Assembly (NCBI GenBank): GCA_023475025.1
Contig: JAMCWB010000005.1
Location: forward strand, 170,924 to 234,923
Source: Gammaproteobacteria bacterium
GTDB lineage: Bacteria; Pseudomonadota; Gammaproteobacteria; Pseudomonadales; Pseudomonadaceae
Length of the DNA: 64,000 nt
Direction of reading: 5' to 3'
Every line of letters begins with the position of its first letter. Position 1 is the stretch's first letter. Made by a program: the position numbers and the translations under genes. Under the pieces are notes generated by a model. That model was not told the origin of the DNA. It made no database searches and worked only from the letters and a program-made list of their open reading frames with translations. Shown piece after piece: positions 51,869 to 59,900 of the stretch.

Positions 51869-53068
51869 ATGACTATGGGTGAAAAGCAGTTATACGGCTT
51901 GTCACTTGATGCCTACGATGACTTGTTGGCAGAGCTGTATGATGCTGCCATCGATGATCATAGCTGGAGTCGATGCCTGGGGCGTATGCGTGAGCTTTTC
52001 AAAGCCAACTTTGTGACTTTGATACTGCGTACCCCGGAAGAGGGCGAAAAGGGTTTGATGGTAGTGGCGGGAAACTTTGCCAATGAAGGCCGCATTAGTT
52101 ATGTGGCCTACCCTCATACGCAAACGCCCTTCGTTAACTGTCCGCTGAACCAGGTTTTTACCGTTGCTGATATCATGCCTTACAGTCAGTGGCGGGAATC
52201 TCTTTACTATCAGAAGTATTGTCAACCACAGGAAGTTTTCCACGTCATGGGGGCGGACATTTCGCCTTCATGTGGCGGGGTTTTTCGCTTTCGGGTAACG
52301 CGGCCTGAGTCGGCCGAGGACTTTTCTACTCAGGATCAAATGCTCTGTGCCAGCTTGATTCCTCACTTGCGCCGGGTTTTGCATATCCATAACTTGCTCG
52401 GGCGTAACGAATCACTGAACACCCTTTATTCTCAAGCTATCAGCCGTCTATCCATTGCCACACTGGTTCTTGATGAAACCGGCCGCATCATGGAAAGCAA
52501 TCGTATTGCCCGTGAGATGCTGGATAGTGCGGATGGTCTGAAAATGGTTGGTGGGCGCCTTGAAGCAACCTATCCAGGCGATAACAAGCGCCTGTATCAG
52601 GCCATTCGTTCCGCCATCCATTCTGTAGAAGAAAAGCGTCCCACCTTGGCGGAGGCTCTATCGGTCTCTCGCCCGTCTGGCCAGGTCAGCTTAGGGCTGG
52701 TTGTTGAGCCCGTTCCGCAGCACGAATGGGCCGACGGCAAGGGTCAGCCCAGTGTGGTTGTGTACGTAAGAGATGCGGTGGGTAAATCATTGCTCAGTGC
52801 CGCCATGACGCGTCAGGTATTTGGTTTTACGCCTTCTGAATCCGCTCTGGCCATGGAGCTAGCCAATGGGCTGTCTTTGGAGGAAGCAGCTAATTCCCTG
52901 GGGGTGCGAAGAAATACTGCGCGTGCTCACCTGCGTGCCATTTTTTCAAAAACAGGTGTACGCCGTCAGACCGAGCTGGTCCGCATCATGCTCAATAGTG
53001 TTGTCAGTCTGGCAGATGAGGCGCAGAGCGAGCCCGTTGATGAGGACAATTTGAATCAGGATAAATAG
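51869..53068 (+). CDS. LuxR-family transcriptional regulator, copy 1
   Basis: 399 aa if read from the ATG at 51869 (an ATG at 51875 is equally good; no clear ribosome site, suggesting coupling to the transporter gene 7 bp upstream). A long N-terminal sensory part (~1-310) has no family I can name. The C-terminal LuxR helix-turn-helix is FTPSESALAMELANGLSLEE-AANSLGVRRNTARAHLRAIF-SKTGVRRQTELVRIML. TesR of Comamonas testosteroni is also a LuxR-type steroid regulator. It belongs to the operon behind palindrome copy 9, so positive feedback is possible if it binds that site. Confidence 0.82.
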   Translation: MTMGEKQLYGLSLDAYDDLLAELYDAAIDDHSWSRCLGRMRELFKANFVTLILRTPEEGEKGLMVVAGNFANEGRISYVAYPHTQTPFVNCPLNQVFTVADIMPYSQWRESLYYQKYCQPQEVFHVMGADISPSCGGVFRFRVTRPESAEDFSTQDQMLCASLIPHLRRVLHIHNLLGRNESLNTLYSQAISRLSIATLVLDETGRIMESNRIAREMLDSADGLKMVGGRLEATYPGDNKRLYQAIRSAIHSVEEKRPTLAEALSVSRPSGQVSLGLVVEPVPQHEWADGKGQPSVVVYVRDAVGKSLLSAAMTRQVFGFTPSESALAMELANGLSLEEAANSLGVRRNTARAHLRAIFSKTGVRRQTELVRIMLNSVVSLADEAQSEPVDEDNLNQDK

Positions 53069-53097
53069 GTGTATAAACCATTAGTCGATACGCCTAT
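53065..53097. promoter_or_regulatory. Inverted repeat between the two LuxR genes
   Basis: ATAGGTGTAT ... ATACGCCTAT (10-bp arms, one mismatch, 13-bp loop), overlapping the stop of copy 1. A second small repeat ACCTG-TAAT-CAGGT is at 53125-53138. Neither matches the regulon palindrome; either could be an operator or a weak terminator. Confidence 0.45.
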
Positions 53098-53225
53098 CAC
53101 ACAAAGGAATATATCTTGTAACACACCTGTAATCAGGTACTGTGGATGAGCCGATCATGGACGGTGGCAACCACACTAATAAGCATAAAAAGCCGGACAC
53201 GAGCCGGAATGCGAGGTTGCGTTGT

Positions 53226-54470
53226 ATGACGATAAAAACAAACCAGGCTCAGCTGGCCTTTGCCAGTGAGCGTATCATTGCCCTTGATGACTATGATCGT
53301 GTTGTTGGCGCCATTCATGACGGTGCGCTTGATGACGATGCCCTTTCAACAGCGCTGGACCAGCTGCGGGACCTGTTCAAGGCGAATTACGTTACCCTTA
53401 TTCTGCGTCTGCCCGGCGTGGAAGACATAGGTTTGATGCTGGTTTCAGGAAACCTTGAGGGAAGCGGGCAGGTTACCTACTTTACCTATCACCAGAAAGA
53501 AACTCTGTTCAGTAATCAACCTGTTGATCAAGTGTTTACTGTCTCGGATGTAATGACGGATGAAGAATGGCGCGCTTCAAGCTATTACCAGGAATATATC
53601 CAGCATCAGGATGTTTACCATGTCATGGGTGCGGATATCTCGACGCCGGAATCAGGCGTCCTGCGCTTTCGCATAACCCGTCCGCACAAAACACCCGATT
53701 TCAGTGCTGAAGAAAAATATCTTTGCACTCGATTACTGCCACACCTGCGCCGCAGTTTGCATGTTCATAACCTGCTTGGGCGAACCCGCTCCCTGGGTAG
53801 TCTGTATGCGCAAGCGATCAATCGTTTATCTGTCGCGACACTGGTACTGGATGCCAATGGCAGTGTTTTGCAACTCAATGATGTGGCGCACTCCATGCTG
53901 GAGTCGGCTGATGGCCTGAAAATGGTTGGTGGTCGGCTGGAAGCAACATACCCTAGTGATAACCGGGAGCTACACCGTCTTATCAGGCTGGCTGCAGAAG
54001 TGCATCAGGGTGGTGAAATGCCTAACCGCGATGCGCTGTCCATTTCGCGCCCATCTGGAGACGTCAGCCTGGGTGTTGTCGTTGAACCGGTACCGGTTAC
54101 CCAGTGGGCGGAAGGTAAGGGTGAGCCGGCTGTAGTGATCTATATTCGTGATGCGGTTGGACGCGCTCAGGTTGATAACCGCATTGCCAAGGAGCTTTTC
54201 CACTTTACCCCGGCAGAAACTGCACTGGCTCTGGAGCTGGCAAATGGGCTGTCCCTGGAAGAGGCAGCAGAAAATCTGGGCATTATGCGAAATACGGCTA
54301 GAGCGCACCTACGTTCGATTTTTTCTAAGACAGGTGTCCGGCGGCAAGCTGAGTTGGTGCGGGTTATGCTTAATAGTGTTGTTGCACTGGGGCAAAGTGA
54401 TTTGTCTCCCCTGGAAAGCCTCTACCCACCGCCCCCCAAGCATTTGCTCAGACCCCTTCACGCACATTAA
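53226..54470 (+). CDS. LuxR-family transcriptional regulator, copy 2
   Basis: 414 aa from the ATG at 53226, chosen because GAGG lies 9 bases upstream and the protein then aligns with copy 1; a GTG at 53142 would add 28 unmatched residues. It is clearly a paralogue of copy 1 along its length (for example LFKANYVTLILRLPG, YHVMGADIS, RFRITRP, SADGLKMVGGRLEATYPSDN), ending in the same helix-turn-helix (FTPAETALALELANGLSLEEA, NTARAHLRSIFSKTGVRRQA). A proline-rich tail (YPPPPKHLL) is unique to it. No regulon palindrome precedes it. Confidence 0.85.
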   Translation: MTIKTNQAQLAFASERIIALDDYDRVVGAIHDGALDDDALSTALDQLRDLFKANYVTLILRLPGVEDIGLMLVSGNLEGSGQVTYFTYHQKETLFSNQPVDQVFTVSDVMTDEEWRASSYYQEYIQHQDVYHVMGADISTPESGVLRFRITRPHKTPDFSAEEKYLCTRLLPHLRRSLHVHNLLGRTRSLGSLYAQAINRLSVATLVLDANGSVLQLNDVAHSMLESADGLKMVGGRLEATYPSDNRELHRLIRLAAEVHQGGEMPNRDALSISRPSGDVSLGVVVEPVPVTQWAEGKGEPAVVIYIRDAVGRAQVDNRIAKELFHFTPAETALALELANGLSLEEAAENLGIMRNTARAHLRSIFSKTGVRRQAELVRVMLNSVVALGQSDLSPLESLYPPPPKHLLRPLHAH

Positions 54471-54485
54471 CCGTTAAGTCCAAAG

Positions 54486-54515
54486 TTGCCTGAGCTGAAC
54501 ACTCAGCTCAGGCAA
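54486..54515 (+). terminator. Hairpin after the second LuxR gene
   Basis: TTGCCTGAGCTGA-ACAC-TCAGCTCAGGCAA, a perfect 13-bp stem, with CAAAG/CTTTG able to extend it. There is no T-run, so termination efficiency is uncertain. Confidence 0.7.
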
Positions 54516-54529
54516 GCCAAACTTTGATC

Positions 54530-54545
54530 TGGTCCATTTTAACGA
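54530..54545. promoter_or_regulatory. Regulon palindrome copy 10 (54601 operon)
   Basis: TGGTC-CATTTT-AACGA followed by TG, the weakest match. CATGCT at 54568 starts 23 bp after it. It is 56 bp before the SDR start, the same distance as copy 2. Confidence 0.45.
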
Positions 54546-54600
54546 TGCCCCTGGCCTTGCTCCCAGCCATGCTGAGAGCTGGTTTCTTCAGGACTTGGTT

Positions 54601-55449
54601 ATGAAAAAAGTTGCTTTGATTACAGGTGCCAGCCGTGGCATCGGGCGTGCCGCCGCCTTGGCGTTTGCTGCCAAAGGGTATGATCTTGTGCTGACTGCCC
54701 GTGCCGATAACAGTGCGTTAAAAGCCGAGCATAGTCTGACTGATGCCAACGGAAATCCACTGCCCGGCAGCCTTGAAACCGTAGCCAATGAAGTGCGAGA
54801 GCTGGGGCGTAAAGTCTGGTGCCTGCCTATGGATCTGTTAGACAGCGAGTCAGTGCAGCAAGCCGGAGAGCAGGCGCTAAATTTGGCGGGTCAGGTTGAT
54901 GTGTTGATCAATAATGCCGTTTATCAAGGCAAGGACTTGAATGCGCTATTAAAGGATTTGACCGTTGAAACCCTCGAGCGAGTTGCACAAGCCTATCTTG
55001 TTTCTCCTTTTTTGCTGACACGATTTATTGGTGACCATATGCAGGCGCGTGGCAGCGGGGTGGTCATCAATATCACTTCCGGTGCAGGAGAATCAAATCC
55101 TCCCGTATCTGCTGATCGCGGAGGCTGGGGCTATGCCTATGGTGCTGGAAAGGCTGCAGTGTCGAGGCTGTCGGGTGTGATCAAGGCTGAATGGGGTAAG
55201 CGGGGCATTCGAGCCTATACCGTTAATCCGGGTGTGGTTACTACAGAGGCATTAAGAGCCACTATTGGTGATCAAGGGATCCAAGCTCTAGGCGCCGGCT
55301 CTGCTCCCCCTGAGGTACCAGCCCAGGTTCTTGCCTGGTTGGCATGTGACGATCGTGCCGGAGAATTTCAAAAGCGCACTATTCATGCGCAGCCCTTTGC
55401 ACTTGAGCAACAGATTGTTACACCCTGGTCTAGTCCAACTGGGGGATGA
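54601..55449 (+). CDS. Short-chain dehydrogenase/reductase
   Basis: 282 aa from the ATG at 54601 (AGGA 8 bases upstream). TGASRGIGRAAALAFA, LINNAVYQG, NITSGAGES, AYGAGKAAVSRLS and the late NPGVVTTEAL. It has an insert after the nucleotide-binding region (NSALKAEHSLTDANGNPLPG) and resembles the 5080-5961 SDR. It precedes the KshA-like gene; a hydroxysteroid or hydroxyacyl-CoA dehydrogenase role is inferred. Confidence 0.8.
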   Translation: MKKVALITGASRGIGRAAALAFAAKGYDLVLTARADNSALKAEHSLTDANGNPLPGSLETVANEVRELGRKVWCLPMDLLDSESVQQAGEQALNLAGQVDVLINNAVYQGKDLNALLKDLTVETLERVAQAYLVSPFLLTRFIGDHMQARGSGVVINITSGAGESNPPVSADRGGWGYAYGAGKAAVSRLSGVIKAEWGKRGIRAYTVNPGVVTTEALRATIGDQGIQALGAGSAPPEVPAQVLAWLACDDRAGEFQKRTIHAQPFALEQQIVTPWSSPTGG

Positions 55450-55474
55450 AGCCTTTTTTGAGCGGCGGGATGAT

Positions 55475-55506
55475 GACCTGTATCGGACAGAATGATCCGA
55501 CAGGTC
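55475..55506. promoter_or_regulatory. Inverted repeat upstream of the KshA-like gene
   Basis: GACCTGT-(AT)-CGGA ... TCCG-ACAGGTC, interrupted dyad around an 8-base centre, 90 bp before the kshA start. It differs from the regulon palindrome, so it may be a separate operator or a terminator for the SDR gene. Confidence 0.45.
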
Positions 55507-55595
55507 AAGCCCTGACATAAAGGTTCTGGCGCAGACAATGACGGCTGGACCGAGCCATGCCTAGAAAGATAACAACGCTCAATGAGGATCTGAAG

Positions 55596-56636
55596 ATGAC
55601 GCAGATGATTGATATTAAAGCGGTTAATGAGACTGCTGAATACCGCTATGCGCGCGGCTGGCACTGTATCGGCGAAAGCAAAGAGTTTCGCGACGGCAAG
55701 CTGCATACGTTGAATATTTTTGGTACTCGTTTGGTCGCTTTTGCCAACGACCAGGGCGAAATTGCGGTTCTGGATGCGTACTGCCCGCACATGGGTGCGG
55801 ATTTGTCCCAGGGTGAGATCGTCAATGGCAGCGTGGTGTGTCCTTTCCATCACTGGGCTTTTGACGCAAGTGGCCGCTGTTCGGACATTCCCTACTGCAA
55901 ACGTATTCCGCCCAAGGCCAAGACCCGCAAGTGGTTAACCTGTGAAGTCAATAATCTGTTCTTTGTGTGGAATAACCCGGAAGGAAAGCCGCCTGCTGAG
56001 GGCGTTGAGATTCCGTATTTCCCAGAGATTGATAGTGATGAGTGGGACAGTGATTGGCACATGGACCTGATGTACATTGATACCAATCCTCGCGAACTGG
56101 TTGATAATCTGGTCGATGCTCAGCATTTTGGTCCTGTTCACGGCGCGCCGACCAAGTACTTCCATAACTCTTTCAAAGAGCATATCGGCACTCAGTTGTT
56201 CCACGGTGACTCCGAGCGCCTGGGTGGTGACCTGGTTGCAGATTCTGCGTATTACGGGCCAGCCACGCACTTCACACGGATGAGCGCCGAATACGAGGGC
56301 TTGAAAGTAGAGAGCATTCTGCTGAACTGCCATGTGCCTGTTGCGCCGAATCGCTTTGAACTGCGTTTTGGTGTTTTGGTGAAAAAGGTGCCTGGTTGGA
56401 CGGAAGAGCAAAACAAGCAGTTGGCACTTGATTACGTACAGCAAAACCGTACCTCTTTCTATCAGGACGTTGATATCTGGAGTAACAAGCGCCGCGTTGA
56501 CTTCCCGGTATTGGCTGAGGGCGACGGCCCAATTTATCAGCTGCGCGAATGGTATGAGCAATTCTTCATGGACGAGGCTGATGTGCCCGCGGAAATGAAA
56601 GAGCTGCGCGAGTTTGTGGTAGTAGACAAGCGCTGA
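55596..56636 (+). CDS. kshA: 3-Ketosteroid 9alpha-hydroxylase oxygenase component, KshA-like
   Basis: 346 aa from the ATG at 55596 (GAGGAT upstream; the ATG at 55557 has no site). The Rieske centre is C63-P-H65 with C82-PF-H85. Mononuclear iron ligands are likely H177 and H182 with Asp174 bridging (DNLVDAQHFGPVHG). Size and motif spacing match KshA/class IA ring-hydroxylating oxygenases of steroids. 9alpha-hydroxylation, after Delta1-dehydrogenation, opens ring B. The reductase KshB is not in the window. Confidence 0.85.
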   Translation: MTQMIDIKAVNETAEYRYARGWHCIGESKEFRDGKLHTLNIFGTRLVAFANDQGEIAVLDAYCPHMGADLSQGEIVNGSVVCPFHHWAFDASGRCSDIPYCKRIPPKAKTRKWLTCEVNNLFFVWNNPEGKPPAEGVEIPYFPEIDSDEWDSDWHMDLMYIDTNPRELVDNLVDAQHFGPVHGAPTKYFHNSFKEHIGTQLFHGDSERLGGDLVADSAYYGPATHFTRMSAEYEGLKVESILLNCHVPVAPNRFELRFGVLVKKVPGWTEEQNKQLALDYVQQNRTSFYQDVDIWSNKRRVDFPVLAEGDGPIYQLREWYEQFFMDEADVPAEMKELREFVVVDKR

Positions 56637-56656
56637 ATGTGTCTATTGTTCGCTGC

Positions 56657-56690
56657 AACGGCCGGCCTTGATGGCTGGCCGTTTGCTTTT
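56657..56690 (+). terminator. Terminator after the KshA-like gene
   Basis: AACGGCCGGCC-TTGAT-GGCTGGCCGTT (11-bp stem, one G-T pair), then TGCTTTT, 20 bp after the stop. Confidence 0.8.
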
Positions 56691-56709
56691 GCGCGAGAGG
56701 GTTGGGTCC

Positions 56710-57480
56710 GTGACTAAAGTGTACTCTGGTCAACAGGTAAGCGTTGAGCTAACTGGTGCCTGCGCTATGTTATTTTTTACCAACTGCAAAGCGCTGAATG
56801 CGCTCACGCCGGTTATGGCCAGAGAATGTCTGCAGGCGCTGGAGATGCTGCTGGGCTATGAGCAGATAAGAATTCTGGTCATTCGCGGTCAGGGTAAGGC
56901 TTTTATGGCCGGGGGAGACCTTCATGCTTTGGCTGCGGACCCTGTTGCTAACGTCACCGCAATTATCGAGCCTATGCATGCGTGCATTCGGCTGCTGCAC
57001 GGTGGGCCCTGGGTTGTTGTTGCCGCTGTTCAAGGTGCCGCAGCGGGTGCTGGGCTCAGCATAGTTGCTTGCGCTGACCTGGTTTTGGCCAGTGAGCGCG
57101 CCAAGTTTGTTTATGCTTATGCTGATATTGCTACCACGCCTGATTTGGGACTGAGCTGGACGCTGCCACGCAAAATCGGTCAGCAGCGAGCACTGGAGAT
57201 GGCTTTGCTGGGGAAACGTCTCGATGCTGTGCAGGCGCTGGATGCCGGCTTGGTGACGGCGGTGGTATCGGAAAACGAGTTTGAGCTAAGTCTGGCTGAG
57301 TGGGTCTCAAACTTGTCTTCCAGGTACCCGCATGTATTACTCGCTACTCGCAAGATCTTTGCGCTTTCACAAGACGTGCAGCTGGCTGAACAATTGCAGG
57401 CCGAGCAAGCCAGTTTTGCCGAGTGCGCAGCCAGATCTGAATTTGTGGAAGCCATTCAGGCCTTTTTGTATTCGCCTTAA
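56710..57480 (+). CDS. Enoyl-CoA hydratase/isomerase (crotonase) family
   Basis: 256 aa using a GTG at 56710 with GAGAGG upstream; the earlier in-frame start at 56668 falls in the terminator loop, so I rejected it. Crotonase segments GKAFMAGGDLHALAADP and VQGAAAGAGLSIVACADLV are present, with YADIATTPDLGLSWTLPRKIG in the catalytic loop, where an Asp stands in the usual Glu place. This suggests an isomerase-like member. It depends on read-through or an unseen promoter. Confidence 0.75.
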   Translation: MTKVYSGQQVSVELTGACAMLFFTNCKALNALTPVMARECLQALEMLLGYEQIRILVIRGQGKAFMAGGDLHALAADPVANVTAIIEPMHACIRLLHGGPWVVVAAVQGAAAGAGLSIVACADLVLASERAKFVYAYADIATTPDLGLSWTLPRKIGQQRALEMALLGKRLDAVQALDAGLVTAVVSENEFELSLAEWVSNLSSRYPHVLLATRKIFALSQDVQLAEQLQAEQASFAECAARSEFVEAIQAFLYSP

Positions 57481-57504
57481 TAGCAGGGTGTATCTTTCCA
57501 TACG

Positions 57505-57520
57505 TCGTCCAACTGGACGA
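57505..57520. promoter_or_regulatory. Regulon palindrome copy 11 (Cache protein)
   Basis: TCGTC-CAACTG-GACGA, palindromic with TCGTCCA/TGGACGA arms, the best-conserved copy. TAGGCT at 57543 starts 23 bp after it. It is 82 bp before the start codon. Confidence 0.72.
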
Positions 57521-57601
57521 GGCGCGCGACGGTTGGGGCTTGTAGGCTCAATGATGATCGCTTTTTGATCAACCCCTGCCGTCGCCACGCCGAGAGCCCC
57601 T

Positions 57602-58441
57602 ATGCCCATAGTTACTCGTATTTCTTTATTCATCATGCTCGCCGTTATCGGTAATGCCTGGGCAAACCCGTATGCAGAGCAAGAAAGCCGCGCAACGGCA
57701 CTACTTGAGCGTGCAGTGGCTTACTATCAGGAAGAGGGGGAACGCAGCTTTGCGGCCTTCAGTAGATTAGGTCCATTTACTGAGGATGATTTGTATGTAT
57801 TTGTCGTTAGCCGTGACGGTGTCATGCAAGCAAGTGGTGGCCCCTCTAGAGTATTGATTGGACGCAATATCGCGCCTCTTCTGGATGATCAGTTACGGGC
57901 CGGTTTTCAATCCATACTCCAGGCCCCTCGCACTGAAGGCATTCAGGTAGGCGAGTATCGCTGGATCAACTGGCGTCTTGGGCGTGTAGAACGCAAGAAA
58001 GCCTTTTATCAGCCAATGAACGGTCACATCCTGGCGGTGGGCTATTACATGCCTCGTGCAGACAGGGCTAATGCACTGAATATGATGGAGCGGGTAGTCG
58101 CCGCATTGCATGATAATCCGGCGCTGACCATCGAACAGATTAACCAGCTTGACAGTCAGTTCTATCAAGATGATATCTATCCGGTGGTGGTAGATAACGA
58201 AACACGTCGCTTTGTTGCGCATGGCTATAACCGTGGCCTGGTCGGGTCTCAGTTTGAAACCGTCAAGGACAATGCCGGTAATCCACTTGGTGGCCCCGTG
58301 GTTGAGCAGATGCAGGACCAGGATTCGGGCGAGTTCAGTTACATGTGGCGAAATCCGGTTACTCAGCAGATCGAGCCGAAAACAGCTGCAATAAGGCGAG
58401 TAGGGCGGTATTTGGTACTGGTGGGCTGGTACACTGATTAG
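57602..58441 (+). CDS. Exported Cache-domain protein
   Basis: 279 aa. Signal peptide MPIVTRISLFIMLAVIGNAW with cleavage at ANA/NPY. The mature part carries one or two Cache-like sensor units (LYVFVVSRDGVMQASGGPS with LIGRNIAPL; IYPVVVDNETRRFVAHGYN with LVGSQFETVKDNAGNPLG; RRVGRYLVLVGWYTD). There is no transmembrane helix or output domain after it, so it is a free periplasmic ligand-binding protein. With the best palindrome copy in front, it may bind a steroid or signal for a separate receptor. Confidence 0.75.
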   Translation: MPIVTRISLFIMLAVIGNAWANPYAEQESRATALLERAVAYYQEEGERSFAAFSRLGPFTEDDLYVFVVSRDGVMQASGGPSRVLIGRNIAPLLDDQLRAGFQSILQAPRTEGIQVGEYRWINWRLGRVERKKAFYQPMNGHILAVGYYMPRADRANALNMMERVVAALHDNPALTIEQINQLDSQFYQDDIYPVVVDNETRRFVAHGYNRGLVGSQFETVKDNAGNPLGGPVVEQMQDQDSGEFSYMWRNPVTQQIEPKTAAIRRVGRYLVLVGWYTD

Positions 58442-58563
58442 CAATGATGTGCTTGCATTGTCCGCTGGACTTTCCTCGCCTATGTATGTCAAGGCCTTCG
58501 GTTTGTGACTTGGGTGATTAGGCACACCGAGCCTTCGATATCTATTGTCTCAACGATGGTGGC

Positions 58564-58986
58564 TGGCAACCTCTGCCAAACTGGCAAGTTGGTCAACATG
58601 CTGACCGGTGTTTCATCGGCATGAGCACCGGATGCTGGAGAAGTTCATGCCGCAGCGCTTCCACCAGCGGTTGCAGCTGGACGCCGCAGGTACCGACCCA
58701 TTCGGCCAAGGTGGAGCGCGGGATTTCCAGGCCTGCTCGACCTCGATAGCGGCCAAGTCGCTGTCCACCAGCTCGTCAAGCAATAAGCCTTGCACCGCAG
58801 AGAACTGCTCACTGCGCCGAGCATACTTGTGGCGCTTGAGGATCGCGAGTTCGTGGGTCAGTTTGTCGTTCAGCGCAGTACTGTGCGTCAGCGCCCGATC
58901 CTTAGCCGCCAGAGACGCCATCAACTGGGCCGCCAGAGTGCGGAGTTGTTCGGCAGATAGCTGATTGAGGTCGGGCTGCTGTGTCA
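58564..58986 (-). pseudogene. tnpC: IS66 tnpC remnant (internal deletion, frameshift, no C-terminus)
   Basis: Starts MTQQPDLNQLSAEQLRTLAA and has the IS66 coiled-coil region with ILKRHKYARRSEQF. After LLLDELVDSDLAAIEVEQ the frame shifts into a distant segment readable in another frame as GLEIPRSTLAEWVGTCGVQL then VEALRHELLQHPVL. One more base is lost before HADETPVSMLTNLPVWQ, where sequence similarity ends. The DDE catalytic C-terminus is absent. Confidence 0.8.
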
Positions 58987-59061
58987 TGAAGGTAGTATGC
59001 CTAACCCGCAGTTGGCTGTGCATACACCCTTCAGGTTATGGCGCTTGGCAGCAGACTGTGC

Positions 59062-59397
59062 TTAAAGTACCGAGATGATGCCGGCGTCACCAATGCGCTG
59101 CCAAGGCAGTCCTTGAGCCAGTGCCATTAGCTGTTCATTGGTCAGATTTACCCGGTCACCGCGCCAGGTGTCGGCCCACTGGAACTTACCCCGGTTCAGG
59201 CGTCTGGCGCACAACCAGATACCCAGACCATCATGCACCAGGACCTTCATCCGATTACCGCGCTTGTTGGCAAAAAGATAAGCACAGTGCGGTCTGGCCG
59301 CCCCGAACACAGCAATAACGCGAGCCAAGGCTTTGTCCGGGCCGGCACGCATATCCAGCGGCTCGGTTGCCAACCAGATTTCGTCGATACGGATCAT
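59062..59397 (-). CDS. tnpB: IS66 Orf2-type protein TnpB
   Basis: 111 aa: MIRIDEIWLATEPLDMRAGP, DKALARVIAVFG, CAYLFANKRGNRMKVLVHD, GIWLCARRLNRGKFQW: the standard IS66 TnpB signature, full length. It overlaps tnpA by 4 bp. It is an accessory transposition protein and has no function without TnpC. Confidence 0.92.
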   Translation of the reverse strand: MIRIDEIWLATEPLDMRAGPDKALARVIAVFGAARPHCAYLFANKRGNRMKVLVHDGLGIWLCARRLNRGKFQWADTWRGDRVNLTNEQLMALAQGLPWQRIGDAGIISVL

Positions 59398-59756
59398 CGC
59401 AGCAGATCACGCAGTAAGGTTGCGCATTGGTGTGCCTGCTCAGCAGGCCACTCAACGACAACGGCACCACCCGTGCGGGGTATTTCAATGCGGATAGCAA
59501 TAAGCGAACGGGTATCCGATGACAAGGCAGGTACTGGCAGCTTTACCGGCACAAATGCCGGTGTTGAAAAACGAGTATCGCTGCGCTGTGATTCTCGCAT
59601 CCACCGGCGGACCATATTGGCGTTCAAACGGTTATCCAGTGCAATGCGCGATACAGAGACCCCAGGTTTCAGGCAGGCAGCAACGATAGAGGCTTTGAAG
59701 TCTGACGTGAAGCGGCGACGCTTCGGTGCGGGCTTGGCTGAGCTTGGCGTGTTCAT
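59394..59756 (-). CDS. tnpA: IS66 Orf1-type protein TnpA
   Basis: 120 aa with a helix-turn-helix (FTSDFKASIVAACLKPGVSV then SRIALDNRLNANMVRRWMRE) and a C-terminal half ending GGAVVVEWPAEQAHQCATLL. Typical first gene of an IS66 unit and apparently intact. A 10-bp palindrome lies just upstream. Confidence 0.88.
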   Translation of the reverse strand: MNTPSSAKPAPKRRRFTSDFKASIVAACLKPGVSVSRIALDNRLNANMVRRWMRESQRSDTRFSTPAFVPVKLPVPALSSDTRSLIAIRIEIPRTGGAVVVEWPAEQAHQCATLLRDLLR

Positions 59757-59760
59757 GATA

Positions 59761-59788
59761 AGTGTCCACTAAAGAATAAGTGGACACT
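59761..59788. repeat. Perfect inverted repeat upstream of tnpA
   Basis: AGTGTCCACT-AAAGAATA-AGTGGACACT, 10-bp arms, 4 bp before the tnpA start. It may be the operator/promoter of the element or part of its end. Confidence 0.7.
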
Positions 59789-59900
59789 ATCCTGAACGTA
59801 CCGTTGCCAGCCTCAAGGTGTGATTACCGGACGGTTACCGGCCATATATATTTCCAAGCTGTTAAATCAATTTTTGAAATTCAGCCACCAGGAGTCCGAC

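Larger units (their letters stand above)
58560..59790 (-). mobile_element. Decayed IS66-family element
   Basis: Three genes in the IS66 order on the minus strand: tnpA (59394-59756), tnpB (59062-59397) and a broken tnpC (58564-58986). The far end of tnpC and that terminal repeat are missing, so the element cannot move by itself. I could not define its ends or a target duplication. Confidence 0.8.

Noticed and set aside
53142..53225. GTG start for the second LuxR gene
   Set aside because: The added 28 residues (basic and polar, HTNKHKKPDTSR) have no match in the paralogue, and the ATG at 53226 has its own ribosome site.
56668..56709. Earlier start for the crotonase at 56710
   Set aside because: It would begin in the loop of the terminator after the KshA-like gene and lacks a ribosome site.
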